Origin: Glandiceps talaboti
Taxonomy: Eukaryota; Hemichordata; Enteropneusta; Spengelidae
Assembly: GCF_964340395.1 (NCBI RefSeq)
Contig: NC_135554.1
Location: 21,220,592 to 21,284,591, forward strand
Length of the DNA: 64,000 bases
Direction: 5' to 3'
In this document: positions 32,576-44,200 of the stretch, one piece after another
Layout of the letters: every line of letters starts with the position of its first letter
Numbering within the stretch: the first letter of the stretch is position 1
The notes under the pieces: generated by a model
Databases searched by the model: none
What the model was told of the DNA's origin: nothing
The model's input: the letters and a program-made list of their open reading frames with translations, nothing else
Made by a program: the position numbers and the translations under genes

Positions 32576-35500
32576 AAAATAAATAAATAAATAATCAAAA
32601 TAAAAAAATAAATAACAAATATATAAATACAAGTGCTTTACCATTTATTTTTTATCACACTCTTTTAATCTTTTTTGAAAATGCAATTTTTTTTTTGACA
32701 GATCTCTGATCAAATATTCATTTTCTATCATAGAAAGCTATAATGAATACAGTCGAACTTGTATAAAACTCATTTCATACACACCTGCTTGGTACTCTGC
32801 ACAAACTGCTTGTAAATTCAACTGATGGCTCACTTCACTAAAAAGCTGAAAAGTTAAATTAAAGAAAAAATTCACAAAACTATAATATCATTGTCTACTC
32901 ACTTACAATTACTCAATAACTGATAAGAATACACACAACCAATAAGTCTTTGTGAAAGTATCATTTTGTATGTACTGTATCAATTCACTATTCCTCATTA
33001 TATCAGAATTCTATATTGTCACAAAACCGTGCATTTTTACCCCATTTCTTTCAAACAGTGGAAGACCCAAAACACATTGCATAGCCAAAGGGCTGTAAAA
33101 GCCAACTGTACTGAAGTAACACATAACTTTATACATTCACAGAAGTATACCAAAAACACTTTTGAATCAATATATTCATGTAATAGAGGAATATCAAACT
33201 ATGTGTGTATTTATGTAACTAGCAATATTCAGTTCTTTGTAACTTCTTTGTCAAAGTTAATTTACCATTGAAATATAAATTCATTATAAGTAATTTACAA
33301 AAAAGTAAGTTTACCAGAAATGAAAAATAATAAGAAAAAAACACCACTGAATACTTCAACTTGCTTTTCAAAATCAAACCCTTACCTCTAAAGATTTTTT
33401 CAGCATTTGTTCTTTGTCAAATCTGTTTGTAGTTTGTTTGGCAGTCTGTAATAATTCGTTGGCTTTAGATACTATAGCATCCTCAGTACTGTACAACAAT
33501 GGACACACTTCTCTCAACTTTGAACTAATAGCATCGGTGGTGGCATTGTCGCCAAGGTAACGGTTGATTAATGCTGTAATCAGAGCACTGCAAAGCTGAA
33601 AAGTATAAACGTTCAGTTTATTAAACTATTCATGCACTTCTTGTAAAAGCCCAGATTCCATTTATTGTTTGTACTTATCTCATGCGGTTGCTTAAAACTG
33701 TATTTCTTAAAATCGTGAAATTCAATTCTGCAAAGTCAAAAAAAAAAAAAATATCCAGTATCTCTGTGATGCAGGTCACCTGACCAGACCTAACCTAACA
33801 TGACCTGAACTGACCTGATCTGCAACCTGGGCCAAGATGGCAACTGCATGTAATTTGTGATTTTGATAAATTACAACAGTGAAATTGACATCTTTTCAGT
33901 CCATTTTTATTAAGAAATACATTTTTTTCCTAACAAATTGTCCATAATTTGTCTTATTTTGTTAATCAAACAATTAAAGCAGTGGCTCTTGAGTTCCTGA
34001 GATCTCTTAAAATTGTTTGATGTCAAAGGTCAGTGTATCAGTTATAGATTCTCACATTAGTGTTACCTTACCAGTGGAGCAGTAAGGACATTAATATACA
34101 GTAATTCTTTTGTTGAGGATCAATTTTTCTTTATAGCTCTGCCAGACAACTATTTCTTCACACCTAAATTTTAAATTGTAATCTGAATTGGGCTTTTCAG
34201 GTGATCTATGAAAATCCTCCAGTGTGACATACATATAACAGTGACAAAATACTCCTCTGCAATGTTAAGTAAAGGCACCCTAGGTGTGTGAAATGTATCA
34301 AATTACCATTGTTATAATGATAAATAAAGACCCCCTAGGTGCGTGAAATGTATCAAATTACCATTGTTATAATGGTAAATAAAGACCCCCTAGGTGTATG
34401 AAATGTATAAAATTACCTCTCTTCCCATTGTTACCAGGTCACAAAACTTCATCTGTCTAAGTTGGTTTTGATGATCCTATGAAAGGAAAACAAAAATTCA
34501 TAAGATTAGCTGTAAGTGCACAGAGACAACAACAGCAAAGACATACAAATACATGTAGTATCATAATACAGAATTCACTATTTTCAATACATCCAAAATT
34601 TTAAGTATGAAGTATTAGGCTAACTGTGCATTGGAATAACGGTTTGATAACTTACTTTCTGTAACTGCATTGCTATGATATGGAATTGGTGATCACATAC
34701 AATCTTCAATAATGCTAACACTTGACAAGTATATTGGAGTAAAAACTGTAGGTTTGTCAGGGCTATCTTTTCAGCAACTTCTGCTTCAGCTGAGATGGAA
34801 AACAAGATTTAACATCAAAAGATGAATGTACTGACTTACTTAACAAGTCTTGACAAATACACATGTTAAGTGGCAAATAATTTATAGTTAAGTCTAAGTT
34901 CTGAGTGTTTGTTATTACAGAATGGTTACTAAAGTGAGAGTTCACTAGAATAAGGATAGAGTGAAGCTTCATTTCAATTTGTAAAGTGGCCATATGGATG
35001 AGGATTGGGTATTTATTTTGTTTTTTTTTGTAATTTATAAAACAATTATGTCATGGCTTCCTAAGTTGCAAAATCAATGTGAAACAACATATGCCAAGTC
35101 CTTGTTTGTAACTCAATAACAAAAGATTAATAACTATGTAAAAGCTGTTATTTTACGGACAATCACAAACTTTTAACACATTTTAAAGCTTTTTGCAATG
35201 TATTGAGTTTCAAACACAGACTTTGTCAATGTTGTTTCACATTGACTTAGCAACTAGGAAGCCACGACAAAATTGTTTTATAAATCAAAAATCCAAAATG
35301 AATACCCAATCCTCATCCATATGGCCACTTTAAGTTTTTGCCTTCTGTAGGCCAATGATAAAGTTCCAAAAAGTAGAAATTCTAATATCAGATTATACAT
35401 GCTTACCTCTTTGTCTCTGGAATGACTGTCTAGAGGCTCTTCCACCAACCATGGTGTCTTGTCTGGACATACTGAATGCAGCTGTAGCTGTAAGACTGAG

Positions 35501-38500
35501 TTATAGGAACAAAATATTCAAATTTCCAGCTCCAACATCAAAATAAAAAAATTTAATTTGTACCCGCCCATAATATTTTGCTGAACAGCACCCGCTCTGG
35601 CAACAAGAAGCAAGTGTCTAGACTGTCAATGTCATGGTGGCGATGACGACACTTGTTCATGAACAGGGTATTTTTTTTCATGACGGAAGTTATTGAAGTA
35701 GGGGGCTGAAAACATGTCAATTGTGTAGAGAAGCTGGGAAAGGACTTGTTTCCAGGAATCCAATAACAAGAAGATAAAGAGAAGGAAAAGGAGATGCAGA
35801 GAAACATGAAGATGATTTTTTATTTTTTTAATCTTTTTTTTTAAATCGACTGACCAACCCGACTGACCAACCCATAGTTGCCATGACAAAGTAACGAGAA
35901 ACATAAAAAAAGATAGGGTTAACCTTATCTGTGGAGTCATAAGGATTACACAGCCAACTTTCTGCAGTCCTGTGGCAGTTTATGTAAAATTGAACACTAA
36001 GTGTGATAAGATTGAAACAATCCATTTTTTAAATCATAAACTTATACTGACCATGCAGCTACTACTGTAAAATGCACTATTGTAACTGGAAGTTGTCAAA
36101 TTAACTGCGGTTACATTGTGTTCTGTTTTAATAATACAAAACACTGAAAAACTTTCTGTTAGACAGTATGACAGTTTGTATCAGGATAAATCATTTTTTG
36201 GTTCATTCAGTTTCTCTGAATTTCTTTTAAAATGTATGTGGGATAATATATTAAATATATATTTTATATTTTGATGAAGTGAAGAAGGGAAACACAGTTT
36301 ACCATGTTCCCGAATTTTCTGAAACAACAATGCTTGACTTAAAAATCAACCACAATTCAAAATAACCAGACAGTACCCCATCTGTATGCTTTTGAAAGTG
36401 AGGATAGCACTTCTTTGAAGTGAAATTTTTTCTTTAAAGTTGCCATATGGATGAGAATTTGGTATTTATTTTGGATTTTTATTTGATAAAACAGCTTCAC
36501 TATGTTTTTCTACTTGGATAAAAAATGCGAAAGAACATATACCAAGTCCATGTTCATAACTTAATGCATTGCAAAATGATGCAAAAAGCGTAAAAAGTTT
36601 GTTATTGTACGTACAATAACAAACATTTTACACATTGTTTAATGTTTTGCCGTTTATTGAGATAAGAACATGGACTTGGTATATGTTCTTTCGCATTATT
36701 TTTTCAAGTAGAAAAACATAGTGAAGCTGTTTTATCAAACAAAAATCCAAAATAAATACCAAATTCTCATCCATATGGCCACTTTAATCATGTCACTGTT
36801 AAAAAATTGTGAATACAGATATGCAAATTTACTGTTTATCTGAAATATATTTTATTTGGATACAAGCAATGTATCTATGTACCCTATTAAATACATTCTT
36901 TTTAGTAGGTATATTAAATTTGAATTATTAACAAAATTTAAAGTGGTCATATGGATCTGATGAGAATGGGTATTTATTTTGAAATTAGGCCTAATAAAAA
37001 AACTGTTTGGTTCCGGTTACCCAAGCCCACCTAGTTTTTCACGCTGACCTTAAATTTTTTTTATGCATAAATTGAGAAGAAAAAAATAAAATTGCAAAAA
37101 TTGTGAAGTCTAGCAATGATGAAACGCAGAAACTGACATCAACTTAAAAATACCGCCAATGGCATTGTAGCACAACTGTACAGTTTTTAAAAATGCTAAC
37201 ATGCGAACAATAAGTGTTCATTTGGTGAATGACTATCCAGTTGCCTATCCAACCATGTTGCTATCTTTACGATATATGCTATCATTTGGCTGTTGCTATG
37301 GATGTGGTCTTGTTGCTAGGCATATTTACATACATTTTTTTGAATGTTTATTCAATTGTCTATTAATCTCCATTGTTATCTTCACAATATATGTGTGATC
37401 ATACTGTCTAACAGAAAGTTTTTCAGTGAATTATTAAAATACACAATATTGAAATGACATATTTATGTTTTTTTGTTATCAAATGATTACCATCACCAAT
37501 TCAAGTTTAGTGGTACCAGCATCATGGGATGAAATCAACATATCATTGTACTGATCAATTACAATGTGTGTGTCTGCCACAATATCTCTATGTAGGTTAA
37601 AATGTAGACAATATATTCATACAGTTGTATACAGTTGTACTCGGGTATTGCAGACAATTTTCAAATAAAATTACATGTAATATATCCAAATGTCATTTGA
37701 TATGTGAATTTTAACCTTTGACCTGATGTCCAATGCACTTTACTTGAATACACACGACTGAAGTGACAGATTTCTGTTTTGGTGTCCACTTTTAAATCTA
37801 TCAATTCAAGTTTGGTGGTACCAGCATCCAGTATATAAAATGTACACATCATTGTACTAGACAACTACATATATCACACGGTGTGCATACACTTTATATA
37901 TATGTATGTACTGCATAGTTACACTTGTAACATCTGTGTTTGTACTGTACAAACACACACACATGTTACGCATAAAGTACTTATATCTACAGGATTTTTC
38001 CGGCTAAATAAATCCTATTTACAGTCTTTAAAATGACACTTGATGAAGACTTTTAAAATTGTGTCAACAAGTTGCTGATAAAAAGGAATACTCACTGAAA
38101 ATGTTCAAACTGTGGCTCTATTTTGCGTGGACAAATATTCACAATTTTTTAATTTCGGTTGCACATAAAAATTATTATACCAACAATATAATGTAATTAG
38201 CATGGTATCTGACAGCAATTCTTCCTGTCAGCTTCTATTTATATACTACAACTTGTATGTTTGGTTGTTATGATATGAACGATGCAACTCTCAAACCTCA
38301 CAATTTCATTACCGCAATCTTCCTCCAGAGGGCAGCCTGCCACTGAATAAACTGACCTACTTACAGTCAGTTTGTGGTCACAGTATGACTTAGAAGTCTT
38401 AAACCAACTGAATCAGAACATCAACATTGTCGCCTTCTTGGGCTTACCTTTCTGCTAGTGCTGTAAACTGAGAGTTTTTCTCCATGAAATCTCTCAGTAA

Positions 38501-41162
38501 TTCAAGATGTGTAGAAAACCAGGCTATAGCCTCTCCATTATATCGACTTTCCAGCTGTGAATACAATCAAGAAGTTGTCACAAAAAATAAACATACTGAA
38601 AATGTCTTTGTATAAATCATAAGAAAACAGCAATATTACTGAGATATCTTATTGAGCCAGATGATGACATGTAGTTTAATATGCAAGTACAATTTCTGTC
38701 ATGCCATACAATGAATGTAGCAATACTAGTCAAGATTCCTGTCTCCTGTCAAGCCAGGCAATGATCCACTTCAGGTTAAATGGTTGCAACTGTATCTCTA
38801 TTTGTACATGTACACAAACCACTACACCAAATAATGTCACAAATCTCATATTTTTAACAATACTTACATAATTTTGAAGTCCATATTCAGTTCTACATTG
38901 CACTTCTCTCACTAGAATTTTATCCCACAGTGGCCTGGAGAAAGAAGTACATTGGTACAAAAAAAGAAAGATATTTGAATTAATTGAGTAAAACAATACT
39001 ACAATCTCGTTTTCTCAGATCCTTCACCATAACAATCAATATGATGAAATACAATGCTTCTCCAATATTCAGTTGTTATTACTCCGTGATTTGACCACAT
39101 TGAACAAACTTCAATTTTTTTTCCCCGATAACTTTAATACAAGCTGTCAATTCATTTTACATTTGGTTAAAAACACATCAATATTTAATAGCAATGTTTC
39201 ACTTATCAACTATCTAAAGTTTTTATGTTTTGAAAAAAAAAACTGACAAAGTTTGTAATACCTCACTGCAAAACTACACGTAACAGGCAGTCTACAGAAG
39301 GAAAAGCTTTCCACGACAGTAAATCCAATAGTGAATTTTACAGCAGCAGTACCATGAGAAAGGTTTAAAAAGTTGGTAAACCTCCATCTTGCATAATATA
39401 CTACCCCATAAGCCACTACGCTTTTATGTACATTTTTGTATGCCAAAAAAGCTAATAGAATCATACCACATAACTGGTGGTAGTAGTAGAGAGGTACATG
39501 TAGCTGGCAAAAGAATGACTCATCTCTCATAATTCTAAAAAAAGTAGAGATACAAACGACAAAATCTGGTGACCTACTTAACCTATCTTAATACACCCAA
39601 AAGCCACTACACCTTATTTTTATACCAAACAATGATATCATACCAATCGTTGGAGGTACAATGTAAATATGGGGGGGGGGGGGGGGGGGGGTGTTAGCTG
39701 GTAAAAGAACATCTCCTACCTTAGAATTCTACAGAAGTAGAGACACAAACCACGAAATCTGCCTGAATAGATGATTTCTGATATGCCTTGTGGAGCTGTT
39801 TGAGATAGTTGATGTGATGGTAAGTGAGGTTGTGGTGTGGTAATTGAGGTATCCATCAATCCTTGGCCTGACATGATGACTGCTGGAGTGGATGCTATCA
39901 AATCAATCAATAATGCACAAGTTTAAGAATATGTCAAAACTTTCTCAACTTTCGTGCTACATCATCATGGTTACTGGACAACTTGTAGACAGTGAAATAA
40001 TAATACAATGTTGGCAGTATTTGCTATAATAATGTGGCATTCAACTTAAAGCCCCATGATTCAACCCCAGTTTCTCATATTAGTGTTATCTCATCAGTGG
40101 ACCTTTCATTATAGATTACAAGATCATTCTAATTTTTTCCAGACAAGCTTGTTTTATAGCTCTACCAGATAACTTTTAATCCCAAATCAACATTGGCCTT
40201 TAAAAGCCCATGATTCAATTCAAGGTAATCACATGCTATCTTATCAGTGCTGCAAGGATAAAATTGGATCTTTCTTTTGTTCAGGCACAACTTTTTTCAT
40301 AGTTCTGTTAGAGAACAGTTTTTCTCATCAAAATGTTAATCGTAACATGACATGGGTCTTTTAACAGAAAATTGTTTCTGACTGTATACAGTAACTTTCA
40401 TCATGTAATAGTGTGAATCTTTAGAATTATCAAGTTGCTGTTGTTGTTGTTATTTGTATTTGGGGGAAATTGGGTTGATAATACAGGTAGTAATGTACAA
40501 AGTCAAGACAACTTTTGCACATCAATTTGGTAGAATTTTATTAACCATATTAAACTTACCTGCTGATGGTGTTGCCAAGGTACCTATAGCAGGAGTGGCT
40601 ACTGATGCAGAAACTGATCCTGCTGTGTGTTTAGAAGAAAATTTATTTCAAATTCATATGTTAATTGAAATATCTGGATAGCTACAACAATTTCTGTTTT
40701 TCTGTTGAGTGTGTATACATGTATATTAATGTGCATTCTGATTAATATACCTGTATGATGTCTAAGTATATGTGTACATCATGTGCATGCTCACTATATA
40801 TGTAAATTTTGGCATATATATGTATATGTATGTGCATGTGTATGTGGACATGTGAATGTTTATGTCACATTGTGTATGTTCTGATGTACATATCTTTGTG
40901 TGTGAATATGTATGTATGAGTGCATACGCATGCATGCATGTATGCATGTATGTATGTATGTATGTATGTATGTATGTATGTATGTATGTATGTATGTATG
41001 TATGAGTGCATACGCATGCATGCATGTATGTATGTATGTATGTATGTATGTATGTATGTATGTATGTATGTATGTATGTACATGTATGTGTGTATGTGTG
41101 TGAGTGTGCATGTGTGTACAGATATATGTGTACATTGTATGTACTTATGCACATGTGTCTAT

Positions 41163-41236
<74 letters not shown>

Positions 41237-44200
41237 ACTTTAATCTACAACTTACCATATGGTGAGGTGACAGTTGCCCCTGGTGTGGGTAGTTCTGATT
41301 GATGCATAGGTTCACCTCCAAACCTAATAAATGCCCTTGTTGCCCATTCTATAATTTGTGGGTCTGTACTTGCCCTTGAACATGATAATACCAGACACGT
41401 GGCACAGGCATGGTCCTCCTGGTAGTAGCAAAACATAGATTACAACATCCTCAGTTTCATTTGATTACTATGGTGATATCTTCATCTTCATACATTATGT
41501 AAAAATAACAGAACCCCATGCCTCGTGTCAGTTTGGATACTCAGAGTTATTTGAACTCAGGCTTACAGTGTTTTCTGCTGAGCGTAGCTTGTGAAAGTAT
41601 GGCTGCAAAGAACACTGCATGCCCTTATGCAAATCCCCTAAGTACACCACACTTGCACTCATGAGTCGTGGGGTTCTGTCATATAATCACACAGACATTA
41701 TATTTCAGTTCAACATCAGCTCAGAATTCTGCAATCTGCAAACCACATTGATGTCTACATTCAGATTTTTAGTTCAATGAGTCACTGGGATTTTGTTACT
41801 AATTAAGATTATTATCCAGTTCTACAAACCTTATGAAGTTTGAAGAAAGCCTCCACATCAGCATTATCTGGACCGAGGTTTTGGTGCAGTAACTGACGAA
41901 GCTGCTCGGCAGGACTCAAAACATCAAAGATATGACTACCCTGTAAATAAACAGACAAAAAATATAATGCATTGTTGGACTTTGGTCCACTGGAATAGAC
42001 AACTGACATAATTAGCATGAAAGGTACACTAATGATAAGACTAGTGTAGCTGAGAACTATCCCAAGAATGACAGCAAAAATCTATGAAATAGTAACATGC
42101 ATCGTATCTCATACTACCATGGCTGATGACTTTAGAAGTGGTTGTCATGGTAACATATCTATTTAAGAACTAGTGAATACAAATCTACAGAATGGGAACA
42201 CATGGTAGTATATACTGTAGTTACCATGGTATTACAAACATACTTGAGAATTAAGAAGTACAAATCTACAGAATAGTAACACATGTTATGTTTAATACCG
42301 CAGCTGGTGGTTGCCATGGTAACATACCTGAGAATTAAGAGTTACAAATCTACAGAATGGCAACACATGTTGTGTTTATTACCACAGCTGGTGGTTGCCA
42401 TGGTAACATACCTGAGAACTAAGAAGTACAAATCTACGGAATGGTAACACATGTTGGGTTACTACAGCTGGTGGATCTGGATACAGTGACTGTTGTTGCA
42501 TTACATGTACTGGCAATGAACTTGGTACTTCAGCTAAGGCCCAGGTGTGTCCATCCATAGTAGTTGTCACCTGTAAAATATAATAATATATAACTTAAGA
42601 TTTTGATTATTTACAACATCTTTACTTATTCAGGTCTCAGTGATTTATGTAGAGTATTTGCAAATTTTCCTCTTATTCAACAAACCCATACTTAACTGTC
42701 AAGTTGGAGCAAATTTTTTTGACTCTACAAATACAGACAGATTTCAAGTAAAACTTTGAAACATTTAGCCAATGAATTATTGGAAAAAAACTGCCTTCAC
42801 TTTATAAATTTGGGTAAATTCAGTTTGTGGACTGAGAATACAAATTCAGTTTGTGAACTTGGAATAGTATATGTAGCAAAGAAATACACTGTATGTGTTG
42901 TGTTTGCTGAGGTCGGCCAACTCCAGTAAAACAGCACGAAAGAAACGTAAAACTTACACAGCTTTCAGTATCTTAGAACCCAGGAAACGTTGACTGGGGA
43001 ACTCTGGTACATTTTATGTACATAGTGCCATATATCAAAACCATTGGATTTAAGATTAAAAGTTTTAACAGACGGAAGTGTTCCTTACTTGTGTTTCTAT
43101 GAGAGGTCTTTGAAAGGGAAATGAATCTGAGTTGATACACCATACAGAGTCTGTATCTTCTGTCTGTGATGAACACAGTAATAAAGTTCCTGAAAATGGA
43201 TAAAAATGGCAAGATTGTATTGTAATAACGCTAGGGAGGTAGGAATGTGGTTAGTGGATGATGGGTGTAGGTTATGAACCCCTAACTTACTTCAAATTTG
43301 TATCACTAGCCAAGTAGTTCACTATGGTACAGATGGTACAGGTCTCCTGTAAACTTTAAAATCATCATAAAAGTGAATTTAGGTATTTTAACACAAACTG
43401 AATTCAGTAAAAAGACTATCTTTATACTTTGTGAAAATTCTGACAAAATGTTGTATTTAAATTGACTTATACTTAGTGTTAAACCAGGTACTTATAGCCA
43501 TTTTCTAAGCTAACATGTTCATTTTTTTCTGAATCAGTGATTACTTCCCAGAGAGATGTCATACTAGTATACAGTTCTTACATTTCCTATAGATTGCTTT
43601 TACGTATGTCTGTTGGTCTGTGTGGTGATGTTATATATTTACATTTCCTAAAGATTCCTTTTACGTATGTCTGTTGGTCTCTGTGGTGATATTATAAATT
43701 TACATTTCCTAAAGATTCCTTTTACGTATGTCTGTTGGTCTCTGTGGTGATATTATAAATTTACCTTTCCTTTAGATTCCTTTTACGTGTCGGTTGGTCT
43801 CTGTGGTGATGTTATATATTTACATTTCCTTTAGATTCCTTTTACGTATGTCTGTTGGTCTCTGTGGTGATGTTATAAATTTACATTTCCTTTAGATTTC
43901 TTTTACGTATGTCTGTTGGTCTCCATGGTGATGTTATATATTTACCTTTCCTAAAGATTCCTTTTACATGTCTATTGGTCTGTGTGGAGATGTTATATAT
44001 TTACCTTTCCTATACAATGCCTTGTGCACATTCGTTGGTCTCTATGGCGATGTTATACATTTACCTTTCCTATAGATTGCTTTTACGCCACAATGCCTTG
44101 TGTACATTTGTGGGTCTCTATGGTGATGTTATAAATTTACCTTTCCTATACAATGCCTTGTGTACATTCGTTGGTCTCTGTGGAGCTGCTGTAGTTGTAA

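Larger units (their letters stand above)
35472..38447. other. NUP155 intron c17-c18, about 3 kb
   Basis: The largest NUP155 intron. It holds the foldback element A1, a foldback end fragment, repeat D copy 2 and a direct duplication near 37500 and 37800 (CAATTCAAGTTTGGTGGTAC-like). No missing exon was needed: c17 and c18 join in phase. Confidence 0.8.

Noticed and set aside
35036-35300. Possible CRISPR-like or origin-like palindrome at the foldback elements
   Set aside because: The structure is a single inverted pair repeated at several eukaryotic loci with TTAA ends, which fits a MITE; the window is clearly animal DNA.
40762-41302. ORFs of His/Thr/Tyr or Met/Cys/Val repeats around 41 kb (and similar at 6.0, 15.4, 16.6 and 60.1 kb)
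   Set aside because: Translations of tetra- and dinucleotide microsatellites on both strands.
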